64,000 bases of DNA from Microbacterium sp. BLY (GTDB taxonomy: Bacteria; Actinomycetota; Actinomycetes; Actinomycetales; Microbacteriaceae): assembly GCF_017939615.1 (NCBI RefSeq), contig NZ_JAGKSR010000001.1:2294001-2358000 (forward strand). Direction: 5' to 3'. The translations under genes and the position numbers were made by a program. How positions within the stretch are numbered: position 1 is the stretch's first letter; each line of letters opens with the position of its first letter. Below the pieces are notes generated by a model, which searched no databases, had not been told where the DNA came from, and saw nothing but the letters and a program-made list of their open reading frames with translations. Positions 43,747-53,200 of the stretch are shown here, piece by piece.

Positions 43747-44307
43747 GTGCGTTCCCGACTCAACAGCCCTTTCGTCCTCCCCGTCCGTGACATCGTCCGG
43801 CGCCCGGGGGAGATGCGCGAGCACTCCTTCTCGGTGCCCCTGACCGAGCAATGGGGGGAGGGCATCGTCTCGTTCGAGGCGGGCTCCGAGCTCGATCTCG
43901 ACGTGCGCCTCGAGTCCGTCCACGAGGGCATCCTCGTCACCGGAGAAGCCGAGGGGGAGTACGTCGGGGTGTGCGGCCGATGCCTCACCGACATCGCTCG
44001 GCCCGTCGAAGTCGAGTTCCAGGAGCTTTTCGCGTATCCTGGTGAGGAAGAAACTGACTTCGAGGTTCAAGACGACCACGTGGATCTTGAAACTCTCGTC
44101 AGGGATGCGGCCGTATTGGCCCTTCCTTTTCAGCCGGTGTGTCAGCCGGATTGCCTCGGGCTCGACCCGGTCACAGGCGAGAGGCTGACCGAGAGCACCG
44201 GAACGGAGCAGGTCGCTCCCATCGATCCTCGGTGGAGCGCGCTCCAGCAGATCACAGACCAGGACGGCACGGCAGAACGCGGTGCCGCCGAGAAAGAAGA
44301 GAGCTAG
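43747..44307 (+). CDS. DUF177/YceD-family protein
   Basis: 186 aa. DUF177 core with the metal-like motifs GVCGRCLTDIARP and PVCQPDCLGLDP (two Cys pairs), and EVEFQELFAYPGEE between them. Known: YceD genes are almost always directly upstream of rpmF and affect 23S rRNA levels or ribosome assembly; role here inferred from the same position, 2 nt before rpmF. GTG start with a leaderless-type promoter. Confidence 0.88.
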   Translation: MRSRLNSPFVLPVRDIVRRPGEMREHSFSVPLTEQWGEGIVSFEAGSELDLDVRLESVHEGILVTGEAEGEYVGVCGRCLTDIARPVEVEFQELFAYPGEEETDFEVQDDHVDLETLVRDAAVLALPFQPVCQPDCLGLDPVTGERLTESTGTEQVAPIDPRWSALQQITDQDGTAERGAAEKEES

Positions 44308-44309
44308 TC

Positions 44310-44519
44310 ATGGCTGGTAACCCCCCGAAGCGCAAGGTCTCCCGTTCGAACACCCGCTCGCGCCGCGCGCAGTGGAAGGCGGAGGCCCCCGCGCTCGTCA
44401 AGACCATCGAGAACGGCAAGGTCGTCTACAGCCGTCCGCACCAGGCCAAGGTCGTCACCGATTCGCAGGGCACCGAGCTCTTCCTCGAGTACAAGGGCCG
44501 CAAGGTCGCCGACGTCTGA
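44310..44519 (+). CDS. rpmF: 50S ribosomal protein L32
   Basis: 69 aa. [18 protein letters not shown] is the actinobacterial L32 signature. There is no Cys, so this is the zinc-independent form of the protein. It starts 2 nt after yceD and is followed by rnc after 10 nt, the common yceD-rpmF-rnc order. Confidence 0.95.
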   Translation: MAGNPPKRKVSRSNTRSRRAQWKAEAPALVKTIENGKVVYSRPHQAKVVTDSQGTELFLEYKGRKVADV

Positions 44520-44529
44520 GTCGCGAACC

Positions 44530-45222
44530 GTGACGGAGGTCCCCGGGGGGACGAGACCTCTCCCAGCCAAGCTCCGCGTCGATATCGACGCGGAGCTTCT
44601 GGAGTTGGCCCTCACTCACCGCTCCTACGCGTACGAGCACGGCGGCATCCCGCACAACGAGCGGCTCGAGTTCCTCGGCGACTCCGTCCTGGGACAGGCC
44701 GTGACGGTGATGCTCTTCACCCGGCACCCCGAGCTCGACGAGGGCGAGCTGGCGAAGCGTCGGGCCAGCGTCGTGTCGACGGTCGCTCTGGCCGAGGTCG
44801 CGCGCGGCATCGACCTGGGTAGCCACCTGCTGCTCGGACGCGGTGAGGAGCAGACCGGTGGGCGCGACAAGGACTCGATCCTCGCCGACACGATGGAAGC
44901 CGTGATCGGCGCCACGTACCTATCGGCCGGGCCCGAGGCCGCGACGGCGCTCGTGCTCCGGCTGACCGAGCCGTTGCTCGCCGACCCTGAGCGGTACGGC
45001 GCCGCCATGGATCCGAAGACCAGCCTGCAGGAGCTCGCGGCCCGCCTCGGCGCCACACCGCCCCAGTATTCGGTCGAGGCCAGCGGCCCCGATCACGACC
45101 GCCGCTTCACGGCGACCGTCGCGGTCGGCGACGTCCGGATGACGGGGGCCGGCAGCAGCAAGAAGACGGCCGAGATGGCCGCGGCACTCAGCGCCTGGCG
45201 CACGCTCAGCGAGCGTGCCTGA
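44530..45222 (+). CDS. rnc: Ribonuclease III
   Basis: Cleaves double-stranded RNA in rRNA maturation and mRNA decay. 230 aa. Catalytic motif [14 protein letters not shown] (about 42-55) with Glu47 and Asp51, the second acidic site [12 protein letters not shown], and a C-terminal dsRNA-binding domain (about 158-228, [14 protein letters not shown] ... [18 protein letters not shown]). GTG start at 44530; no better candidate nearby. Its last 8 nt overlap mutM. Confidence 0.94.
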   Translation: MTEVPGGTRPLPAKLRVDIDAELLELALTHRSYAYEHGGIPHNERLEFLGDSVLGQAVTVMLFTRHPELDEGELAKRRASVVSTVALAEVARGIDLGSHLLLGRGEEQTGGRDKDSILADTMEAVIGATYLSAGPEAATALVLRLTEPLLADPERYGAAMDPKTSLQELAARLGATPPQYSVEASGPDHDRRFTATVAVGDVRMTGAGSSKKTAEMAAALSAWRTLSERA

Positions 45223-46078
45223 GCTCCCCGAGGTCGAGGTCGTCCGCTCCGGCCTCGCACCCGCTGCCGTCGGCGCGGTCATCACCGGCGTGAGCGTCTT
45301 CGATGAGCGAGCCCTCACCCGCCACACCGCCGGCGCCGCCGACTTCGTGCAGCGCCTGGAGGGGCGTCGTTTCACCGCGGCCGCGCGACGCGGCAAGTTC
45401 CTCTGGCTGCCGTTGGACGACGAGGATTCCGCTCTGATCGCCCACCTCGGCATGAGCGGGCAGATGCTGCTCCGGGCGCCGGACGCGCCGGCGGAGCGCC
45501 ATGAGCGCATCCGTCTCGGCATCGAGCACCCACGGCACGGCGAGCTCGCGATCGTGTTCGCGGACCAGCGCACGTTCGGATCGCTCGCCGTCGACGCCCT
45601 GATCACCGACGGATCGTCGCGGATCCCGACGCAGGTGGCGCACATCGCCCGCGATCCGCTCGACCCGTTCTTCGACGATGGCGTATTCCGTGTCGCTCTC
45701 GCTCGTCGGCACAGCGCGATCAAGCGGGTGCTGCTGGACCAGGGCGTCGTGAGCGGCATCGGCAACATCTACGCCGACGAGGCGCTGTGGGCCGCGCGGA
45801 TCCACCCGGAGACCCCTGCCGACGCGCTCCCGACGCGGGCCGTGAACCGCCTTCTCGCCGAGGTGCGCTCCGTTCTGCAGAAGGCCCTCGCCGAGGGCGG
45901 CACGAGCTTCGATGCGCAGTACGTCAACGTGAACGGACAGGCCGGGTACTTCGCCCACAGCCTCAACGCCTACGGCCGTGGCGGCAAGCCGTGTCCTCGC
46001 TGCGGGACGCCGATCACCCGTGCCGCCTTCATGAACCGCTCCTCGCACTTCTGCCCGCGCTGCCAGCGGAGACGCTGA
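45215..46078 (+). CDS. mutM: Formamidopyrimidine-DNA glycosylase
   Basis: Base-excision repair enzyme removing 8-oxoguanine. 287 aa. After Met removal Pro2-Glu3 ([14 protein letters not shown]) form the catalytic N-terminus; Lys in [11 protein letters not shown] acts on the phosphate; the H2TH region is [12 protein letters not shown]; the C-terminal zinc finger [14 protein letters not shown] ... HFCPRCQ is complete. The GTG start overlaps rnc by 8 nt. Confidence 0.95.
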   Translation: MPELPEVEVVRSGLAPAAVGAVITGVSVFDERALTRHTAGAADFVQRLEGRRFTAAARRGKFLWLPLDDEDSALIAHLGMSGQMLLRAPDAPAERHERIRLGIEHPRHGELAIVFADQRTFGSLAVDALITDGSSRIPTQVAHIARDPLDPFFDDGVFRVALARRHSAIKRVLLDQGVVSGIGNIYADEALWAARIHPETPADALPTRAVNRLLAEVRSVLQKALAEGGTSFDAQYVNVNGQAGYFAHSLNAYGRGGKPCPRCGTPITRAAFMNRSSHFCPRCQRRR

Positions 46079-46089
46079 GGTCTCCACCG

Positions 46090-47409
46090 TCACGCCGGAG
46101 CGAAGGCCCGCTCCAGCAGCGGACGGGTCGCCCAGGTGCTGGCCCAGACGACGCCGATCCCGACTGTGAGGACCGTGGCGATCGTGAGCAGCGAGAGCGG
46201 AGCGACGATCAGCGCGATGCCGATGAGGGGGAAGACGAGCGCGGCCGCGCAGATCGCCGACCCCACAGCGGTGACCAGCAGGGGCGACATGATGGCCCGG
46301 CGACGGGCCCGGTCGACGGTCTCCAGCGGCATGCCCAGATGATGCAGGCTGCGGTGGAGATCGCTCTTGTCCAGCACGTCCGAGGCCTGGTTGACGCCCA
46401 CGGAGGCGGCGACCATCAGGAAGGACCCGATGAGGGTGATGATGAGCCCGGTCTTGATGTCCTCGGCGAGGGCGATGCTGGCCGGGTCGTCACTTGCCCC
46501 GAGCGTGTCGAGAAGAGCGACGCCGGTGCCGGCGAAGACGGCCATGAAGCTGGCCATCGCGATGCCGCCGACCTGACGCCAGGCGGCCTTCGGTGCGTCG
46601 AGCACGAGCCGCGCGGCCAGCAGACGCTCGGGGCGCTCGGCCCGGCGGAGCTGACGGCCGGCGGAGACCTTCAGCACCCACGGGCCGAGGACGTTGAGCA
46701 CGGCGAGGGCCAGGGCGAACATCGCTGCCACGACGGCGATCGTCGCGACGACGCCTCCGATCATCGGGAACACCTTGATGAGGACGAACGCGGTGGCGAT
46801 CCCGGCGACGGCGATCACCGCACGGATCCAATGGACGTTCGGCGGGGTGGTGCGCGTGCGGACGCCGAGCGGCGAGATCACGACACGACGCAGTCCGACG
46901 ACCCCGCTGCCGGCCGCGAGCAGCAGGGCTCCCGCGACCACGGCGGCGATCATCGCCGGCGGCAGGACCACGGAGGGGAGACCGAGCGGCTCTCCCCGGA
47001 AGGGGATGAGCCCGATGAGCGGGCTGAGGGCGAGATGACCCGCCACCCCGATGAGCGCCCCCGCCGCGGCGACGAAGACGGATTCCACCACCGTCGCGAC
47101 CGTGACCCCGCCCGGAGTGACGCCGAGCAGACGCAGCGTCGAGAGGCGCTCATCGCGGCGACGGGCCGAGAGCCGGGCGGCGGCGCCGCCGAGGGAGGTC
47201 AGCGGGACCACGAGGAGGACGAGGGCGATCGCCGCGAGGGCCTGGTAGAGCATCGCCTCCGGGTCGGTCCAGGTCCAGAACGCCTGGGCGCCGCCGATGA
47301 CCGTGAGCACGAGGGTCGTGACGATTCCGAACGCGATGATCGGGAGGGCGAGGACGCTGCGCTGCCCGGGCGCGGGACGCAGGAGCAGGCCGAGGACGGA
47401 GAGGTTCAC
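46090..47409 (-). CDS. ABC transporter permease, FtsX/MacB-type
   Basis: 439 aa with about eight to ten hydrophobic segments. An N-terminal helix is followed by an outside stretch (TVIGGAQAFWTWTDPEAMLY), then FtsX-domain helices (LVVPLTSLGGAAARLSARRR, a second ERLLAARLVLDAPKAAW repeat, and LVTAVGSAICAAALVFPLIG). It forms an exporter with the upstream ATPase: the GTG at 47409 overlaps that stop as GTGA. Substrate unknown; no two-component system is adjacent. Convergent with mutM. Confidence 0.82.
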   Translation of the reverse strand: MNLSVLGLLLRPAPGQRSVLALPIIAFGIVTTLVLTVIGGAQAFWTWTDPEAMLYQALAAIALVLLVVPLTSLGGAAARLSARRRDERLSTLRLLGVTPGGVTVATVVESVFVAAAGALIGVAGHLALSPLIGLIPFRGEPLGLPSVVLPPAMIAAVVAGALLLAAGSGVVGLRRVVISPLGVRTRTTPPNVHWIRAVIAVAGIATAFVLIKVFPMIGGVVATIAVVAAMFALALAVLNVLGPWVLKVSAGRQLRRAERPERLLAARLVLDAPKAAWRQVGGIAMASFMAVFAGTGVALLDTLGASDDPASIALAEDIKTGLIITLIGSFLMVAASVGVNQASDVLDKSDLHRSLHHLGMPLETVDRARRRAIMSPLLVTAVGSAICAAALVFPLIGIALIVAPLSLLTIATVLTVGIGVVWASTWATRPLLERAFAPA

Positions 47410-48101
47410 GCGTTCACCGCCGAGGAGACGATGCGGCCGTCGCGCACGGCGACGGTGCGTCCGCAGCGGGCGGCCACCTCCGGGTCGTGCGTGACGACGA
47501 TGAGGGTGCGTCCCTGGCCGGTGGTGGACCACAGCAGGGCGTCCATGACCTCGGACGAGGTGTGCGAGTCGAGGGCGCCCGTCGGCTCGTCCGCGAAGAC
47601 GAGTTCGGCGCCGGTGGCCTGTGCGCGGGCGATCGCGACGCGTTGCGCCTGCCCGCCCGAGAGCTCGCCGATCCGCCGTTCCTCCATGCCGGCGAGTCCC
47701 AGCGCCGCGAGCCAGGATGCCGCGTGCGGCAGGGCGTCCTTCTTCGCGACGCCGTTGATCATCGACGCGAGGGCGACGTTCTCCACGGCGGTCAGCTCGG
47801 GGATCAGCAGTCCCTGCTGGAAGACGAAGCCGAAGCGTTCCCGGCGCAGGCGTGACCGGGCGGCCTCGCCGAGCGCGGTCACCTCGATGGGCGTGCCCGT
47901 GGACGGGTGGAAGACCACGCGCCCCGTGTCGGGGGCGGTGATGCCCGCGAGCACATGCAGGAGGGTGGTCTTGCCTGAACCGGACGCGCCCATGATCGCG
48001 ACGGCCTCGCCGCGGTGCACGGTGAGGTCGACACCGGCGAGGGCGTGCGTGACGCCGAAGGTCTTGGTCAGGGCGTGGGCTTCGATCACGGGGGTGTTCA
48101 T
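47406..48101 (-). CDS. ABC transporter ATP-binding protein (LolD/MacB type)
   Basis: 231 aa. Walker A MGASGSGKTTLLHVLAG (38-50), Q-loop GFVFQQGLLIPELTAVENV, signature LSGGQAQRVAIARA, Walker B ELVFADEPTGALD and the H-loop VVTHDPEVA. PTGALD after Walker B is characteristic of the exporter group that pairs with FtsX-type permeases, here the next gene. Complete and probably active. The 99 nt upstream contain the hairpin serving the next gene's terminator. Confidence 0.9.
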   Translation of the reverse strand: MNTPVIEAHALTKTFGVTHALAGVDLTVHRGEAVAIMGASGSGKTTLLHVLAGITAPDTGRVVFHPSTGTPIEVTALGEAARSRLRRERFGFVFQQGLLIPELTAVENVALASMINGVAKKDALPHAASWLAALGLAGMEERRIGELSGGQAQRVAIARAQATGAELVFADEPTGALDSHTSSEVMDALLWSTTGQGRTLIVVTHDPEVAARCGRTVAVRDGRIVSSAVNA

Positions 48102-48161
48102 GCTCCCAGCCTCGCGGGACGGCGGGGTCGACGTCGTCGGCCCCGCGGATGAACCGCGGCG

Positions 48162-48191
48162 GCGGACGTCATCCGGGAGGATGACGTCCGC
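48162..48191 (-). terminator. Hairpin terminator after the double-GNAT gene
   Basis: GCGGACGTCATCC pairs perfectly with GGATGACGTCCGC (48162-48174 with 48179-48191), GGGA loop, 10 nt after the minus-strand stop at 48201. Confidence 0.75.
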
Positions 48192-48200
48192 TGGAGACGC

Positions 48201-49280
48201 TCAGATCTTCTTCTGCCATGCCCCCGCGTACGACACGGGGACGAAGCCGATGGCCTCGTTGATGTCGAGCATCGGCCGGTTCTCCTCCGCGTTGAAGGTG
48301 GACACCACGGACGAATCCGGGACGAGCTCCCGCCAGCGCAGGAGATTGGCGCACTTGACGATCGTGCCGAGCCGGTGACCGCGATGCTCCTTCGCGACGA
48401 GGGTGCCGAACTGGTGGGTCGTGCCGGTCCGCTCCGCACCGATCAGCAGCTCGTTGTACGCGACGAGCGTGCCGGACGGGATGTGCTCCACGGCGGCGAC
48501 GGAGACCGTCTGACCGGCGGCGGTGAGGCGACCGTCGCGGCGGATCACCCGATCCGCGTCATAGACCTCGGCGACGAAGTCCATGTCCCCGCTGGGGGCG
48601 TCGGTCGACAGCCGGGCGAGGACGGCGGCGTACCCGTCGCGGAGTTCCGGCGGAGTGGGCAGCTGCCATTCGATCACCCGATACTCCGGCCCTGCGGCTT
48701 CGAGAGCCGCCGCCAACGCGCGGCGGAGCGGCTCCGGATCGGCGCGCAGATCGAGTTCGCTGTTGCGCTCCACCTGCTCCAGCGTGAATCCATGCGCCTC
48801 GACCGCGTCGCTCAGCGACGTCGCCGGGATGCGCCCCCACCCGGTCCGCGGCACGAGCATGCGCTCCGCCTCCTCGGGCCGGTGGAGCGTCCAGATCTGA
48901 AGTACGGTCCGTCCGCGCTCCCTGGCCTCGTCCTCGGCGCGCGTGAGCAGCGCCTCCTCGACACCGCGACCACGGTGGGCGGCGGCAACCAGGAGGTCGA
49001 TCTCGGCCGCATGCGCCTCCGCCTCCTGGGCGAAGGAGACGGTGACCATGCCGATGATCTCGTCGCCGTCCCGCGCCACGAAGCCGAGGTCGAGCGCGTC
49101 CGAGTCGTCCTGCCAGTTGGGCAGCATCTGCGCGGCGTCCGGCGCCAGGTCGGGGAGGCCGACCTCTTCGTCGCAGATCAGCCGGTTCAGGTCCCCGTAG
49201 GCGCGGAAGTCCGCGGCGTCGTCGGCGGCGAGGGTGGCCGGGACGATCAGCGGTGTGATCGTCAGAGCGGCGGTCGTCAT
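48201..49280 (-). CDS. GNAT N-acetyltransferase with two tandem GNAT domains
   Basis: 359 aa. The first GNAT (about 10-165) has the acetyl-CoA loop VAAAHRGRGVEEALLTRAED; the second (about 190-355) has FGTLVAKEHRGHRLGTIVKC and ends FNAEENRPMLDINEAIGFVP. Tandem GNATs of this size occur in mycothiol synthase (MshD) and in antibiotic or peptide acetyltransferases; MshD identity is not supported by specific motifs. AAGGAC lies 7 nt before the ATG. Same strand as the 94-aa gene, from which a strong hairpin separates it. Confidence 0.8.
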   Translation of the reverse strand: MTTAALTITPLIVPATLAADDAADFRAYGDLNRLICDEEVGLPDLAPDAAQMLPNWQDDSDALDLGFVARDGDEIIGMVTVSFAQEAEAHAAEIDLLVAAAHRGRGVEEALLTRAEDEARERGRTVLQIWTLHRPEEAERMLVPRTGWGRIPATSLSDAVEAHGFTLEQVERNSELDLRADPEPLRRALAAALEAAGPEYRVIEWQLPTPPELRDGYAAVLARLSTDAPSGDMDFVAEVYDADRVIRRDGRLTAAGQTVSVAAVEHIPSGTLVAYNELLIGAERTGTTHQFGTLVAKEHRGHRLGTIVKCANLLRWRELVPDSSVVSTFNAEENRPMLDINEAIGFVPVSYAGAWQKKI

Positions 49281-49326
49281 TGTCAGGTCCTTCGGGGTTC
49301 GGCGGGAGGCAGAGGGTGCCGGGTGT

Positions 49327-49363
49327 CCCGGCGCCCGTCCGGGAGGAACGGACGGGCGCCGGG
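49327..49363 (-). terminator. Perfect 15-bp hairpin upstream of the double-GNAT gene
   Basis: CCCGGCGCCCGTCCG pairs perfectly with CGGACGGGCGCCGGG (49327-49341 with 49349-49363), GGAGGAA loop. It lies between the 94-aa gene and the GNAT gene on the minus strand, 47 nt before the GNAT start, so it may terminate or attenuate transcription into GNAT. Confidence 0.6.
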
Positions 49364-49393
49364 CCGGCGTCGATGCGGTCGTCATCGCCCGGC

Positions 49394-49678
49394 TCAGCGC
49401 AGGCCGCGCTGCATGTCGAAGACGAGGAGGGCGTGCGATTCCGCGGCGGAGCGGTGACGCTGCTCTCCGACGAGGAGCAGGTCGCCGGGGTCGACCGTCC
49501 ACGAGCGGCGCGGACGTCGGGGGCGCTGCGCCCGCTGGAGCAGCCAGAGGCCGATCCGGAGGGAGAGGCGGTCCGCGACGCCGAGCCGACGCAGTTCGTC
49601 GTCCCGGGGGATGTGGAGGACCTCACGGTCCTCGGTATCGGGCGGATGGGTGATGCTGCGTGACAGCGTGGTGTTCAC
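49394..49678 (-). CDS. Hypothetical 94-aa basic protein
   Basis: Function not recognised. RDDELRRLGVADRLSLRIGL is an amphipathic stretch followed by WLLQRAQRPRRPRRS, strongly basic, and a folded-looking C-terminus (VDPGDLLLVGEQRHRSAAES). No signal peptide or membrane helix. GTG at 49678 has GAAGGA 8 nt upstream, and codon choice resembles neighbouring genes, which supports a real gene. Located between the 37-aa peptide gene and the double-GNAT gene, same strand. A 5-bp GGTGC-TTCC-GCACC hairpin lies just upstream of its Shine-Dalgarno. Confidence 0.6.
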   Translation of the reverse strand: MNTTLSRSITHPPDTEDREVLHIPRDDELRRLGVADRLSLRIGLWLLQRAQRPRRPRRSWTVDPGDLLLVGEQRHRSAAESHALLVFDMQRGLR

Positions 49679-49895
49679 GATGGTTCCTTCGAAAGGGATG
49701 GATGTGGTGCGGAAGCACCGCGTCAGGACCGAGTCGTCGGCCGCGGCGGGTACGGACGAGAGCAGCGCCGCCGGAGCCGCGGAACGCGGAAAGCCGGAGG
49801 CGGCGGGGATCCATGATCCGAGGGATCAGAGGGTGGGACGCGACAGAACAGGCGGGAGAAGACCCAGTTCGGGCCTGCATTCCCTGGCTGCGGTT

Positions 49896-50009
49896 CTAGC
49901 CGAGCGAGCCGTGACGGACGCCGGCGGTCACCGATGCCGCAGGGCGCGGCGCGGAGTGCGCGGGCGCGGCGAGGCTGTATGCCTGTGCGGTGTGCTGAGT
50001 GATCATCAT
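49896..50009 (-). CDS. Small 37-aa peptide with very strong Shine-Dalgarno
   Basis: Minus-strand frame from ATG 50009 to TAG 49896: MMITQHTAQAYSLAAPAHSA and so on, rich in Ala, Ser, His and Pro. A near-perfect AAAGGAGGT (50024-50016) lies 6 nt upstream, the best ribosome-binding site I saw in the window. A sigma-70-type promoter precedes it. No known family. It could be a leader peptide for the 94-aa/GNAT genes or a small protein in its own right. The 217 nt between its stop and the next start contain several short hairpins and no convincing gene. Confidence 0.55.
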   Translation of the reverse strand: MMITQHTAQAYSLAAPAHSAPRPAASVTAGVRHGSLG

Positions 50010-50044
50010 CGGTAACCTCCTTTCGTGTGGCGATCCGGAGGCCC

Positions 50045-50074
50045 ACCGTAGCGAAACTCACAGGAGAACGTCAA
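50045..50074 (-). promoter_or_regulatory. Sigma-70-type promoter for the 37-aa peptide locus
   Basis: On the minus strand TTGACG (50074-50069), an 18-nt spacer and TACGGT (50050-50045), giving a start near 50038 and a leader of about 28 nt. One of few promoters here with a recognisable -35. Confidence 0.55.
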
Positions 50075-50201
50075 GCATTTCGTGCTAGCACCGGCGTGTC
50101 GTGGCCTGAGGAGCCTCCGCGGCCCCCGCGCGGGATACCCGACGATCCGCGGAATTCCGGTAGCGTAGCGACGTGAATCTCCCTGGACGAGCGGTCGCCC
50201 C

Positions 50202-53200
50202 ATGCACCTGAAGAGCCTGACGCTCAAGGGGTTCAAGTCGTTCGCCCAGCCGACGACCTTCGTCTTCGAGCCGGGTGTCACCTGCATCGTCGGCCCGAAC
50301 GGCTCCGGCAAGTCCAACGTCGTCGACGCGCTGGCCTGGGTGATGGGCGAGCAGGGCGCGAAGACCCTGCGAGGCGGGAAGATGGAGGACGTCATCTTCG
50401 CCGGGACGTCGACCCGAGGACCCCTCGGGCGTGCCGAGGTCCAGCTCACGATCGACAACGCCGACGGCGCCCTCCCGATCGAGTTCGCCGAGGTGACGAT
50501 CAGCCGCACCCTGTTCCGGAACGGCTCCAGCGAGTATGCGATCAACGGGGAGAGCTGCCGGCTCCTCGACGTGCAGGAGCTTCTCAGCGACTCCGGTCTC
50601 GGGCGCGAGATGCACGTCATCGTGGGGCAGGGGCGGCTGGACACCGTCCTCCAGGCCTCGCCGGAAGACCGCCGGGGCTTCATCGAGGAGGCCGCCGGCA
50701 TCCTCAAGCACCGGCGCCGCAAGGAGAAGACCCTGCGCAAGCTCGACGCGATGGAGGCCAACCTCACCCGTCTGAGCGACCTCGCGGGGGAGATCCGGCG
50801 CCAGCTCAAGCCCCTCGGCCGTCAGGCGGAGATCGCCCGCGAGGCGCAGACCATCGCCGCCGTGGTGCGTGACGCCAAGGCCCGCCTGTTCGCCGACGAC
50901 GTGGTCGCCCTGCGGACCGCCCTCGCCGATCACACGCGGACCGAGCAGGAACGGCACACCGAGCGGCTCGTGCTGTCCGATCAGGCCGAGGCGGTCCGCG
51001 CGGGGATCGCTCGTCTCGAGAAGGACCAGAACTCCATCGCCGTCGACGAGGCACGCAGCGTCGCGTTCGGACTCGAGCAGGTGCAGGAACGCATGCGGGG
51101 CCTGTACACGCTCGCCAACCAGCGTCTCGCGTTGCTCGGCTCCGAGGAGGATGACGCGGCGGTCACCGCAGTGACCGTGACGCAGGCGACGATCGACGAG
51201 GCGCGGGAGGACATCGAGACGATCTCCTCGGGTCTCGGCGATGCGCAGGATGCCGCCGCGGCGGCGAGCCGCGAGGTCGTGAACGCGCGCGCCGAACTCG
51301 ACACGTTGGACGTGGACATCGCCGAGCAGAGCGCCCTCGTGTCGGAGTACGACATGCGTCTCTCGTCGCTGCGGGGGACCGCCGACGCCGCCGCTTCCGC
51401 GCTGGCAGCCGTCCGCGGCGCGGTGCTCCGCCAGGAGAACGCGCTCGAGGCGGCGCATGCACGTCGACGTGAGGCCGAGGAAGCCCTCGCGGCGACCGAC
51501 GACGCCGAGGCGCCGGAGGGCACGGCGGTCGAGTATGCCGCCGCCTACGAGAGCGCGCAACGTGCGGCGACGGCGGCGGAGGCCGAGCGGGAGAGCCTGC
51601 GGGAACGGCTGCATGCCGCCGAGCGCGAGGTCGACGCCCTCACCGCCAAGGCGGCCGCTCTGAGCAGCGCGCTGTCGTTGTCCGGCGGCGCCGCCGAGAT
51701 CGTCGCCGAAGGCGGGTCCGGCATCCTCGGCCTCGTCGGAGACGCGGTCCAGGTGCGGGCCGGATACGAGGCGGCCATCGCCGCCGTCCTCGGCCCGCTG
51801 GCCGAGGGCGTGCTCGTGGGGACGGCGGACGACGCGTTCGGACTCGCTGCGGAGGCCGCGGAGCGGCGTCGCGGGGTGGTCGACTTCGTGGTCGCCGAGG
51901 CCCCGTGCGAGAACCCCGCCCATCCGGTGGTCGACGGGGTGATCCCGGCGGCGGAGACCGTGACGGCTCCCGACGGCATCCTCGGCATCCTCGCGCACGT
52001 GCTCATCGCCGACGACCTGGATGCCGCCCGCGCGGCCCGGCGTGCCCTGGATACGGCGGGCGACACCGCCACCACGATCGTGACGACGGGCGGCGACGTC
52101 ATCACCGCCCAGACGCTGCGGACGGGATCCGGAGGGGAGCGGTCCCGGCTCGAACTCGCGGCGGAGCGCGACGCGGCGACCGACCGGCTCACCGAGATCC
52201 AGATCGTCGTAGACTCCCTCCGCGAGGCGCGCATCGACGCCGACGAGGCGGTGGAAGAGACGCGGCGGCAGGCGAAAGACGCCCTGCGTGCGCTGCGTGA
52301 GCACGACGCCGCCCTCGCGACGCACGCGGAGCAGGTCAACAAGGTGACCGTGCGGCATGAGGCCGCTGTCGCGGAGTGCGATCGTCTGGAGACCGGTCTC
52401 GCCCAGGCGCAGGCCGCCGTGGCCGACGCGGAGGCGAAGGCGGAGGCCGCCAAGGCGGAGCTCGATGCGGCCGTCGCCGCGCCCCGCCCGGTGCTGGACG
52501 CCTCGGCCCGGGACGGCCTGCTGGAGGCGCTGGAGCGCGCCCGTGAAGGCGAGGTCCGTGCCCGCCTGGAGGTCGAGACCCTGCGCGAGCGCGTCCGTGC
52601 CGCCCAGTCCCGGGTGACCGCGCTGGAGCGGCAACGCGAGCAGGAGCGGGACGCCGCGGCCGAGGCGGCCCGCCGGGCCGTGATCCGTCGCGCCCAGCGC
52701 GAGGCGGCATCCGGAGTCGTGGAGGAGCTGCCGCGCATCCTCGACTCCCTCGACCGCTCGGTCACCGAGGCCCGCGTCGCGCTGGCGGAGGCGGAGGCCG
52801 CCCGATCGGCGCAGAACGAGGAGCTCGTCGCCCTGCGCGCCCAGGAGTCGTCACTGCGCGAGCGTCTGGCCGGTCTCACGGAGAGCGTGCACGGCTTGGA
52901 GCTGCAGATCCACGAGAAGAAGCTCCACCTGAACAGCCTGCTGGAGCGCGTGTCCTCGGAGCTCGCCCTCGACGAGGACGTGCTCGTCGCCGAGTACGGC
53001 CCGGACCAGCTCGTTCCGCGGGATCCGGGTGCGGAGCCCGCCGACGGCGAGCTGCTCGACGACACCGCGATCCCGTTCGACCGGCGCATCCAGCAGCGGC
53101 GTCTCGCGGACGCCGAGCGCAAGCTCGCCCAGCTCGGCCGGGTCAACCCGCTCGCGCTGGAGGAGTTCGCCGCCCTGGAGCAGCGCCACGCGTTCCTCAC

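Noticed and set aside
49623..49880. A possible 85-aa minus-strand protein in the gap before the 94-aa gene
   Set aside because: It overlaps the 94-aa gene, has no Shine-Dalgarno at its start codons, and is His/Arg-rich without pattern. The 94-aa and 37-aa frames have much better ribosome-binding sites.
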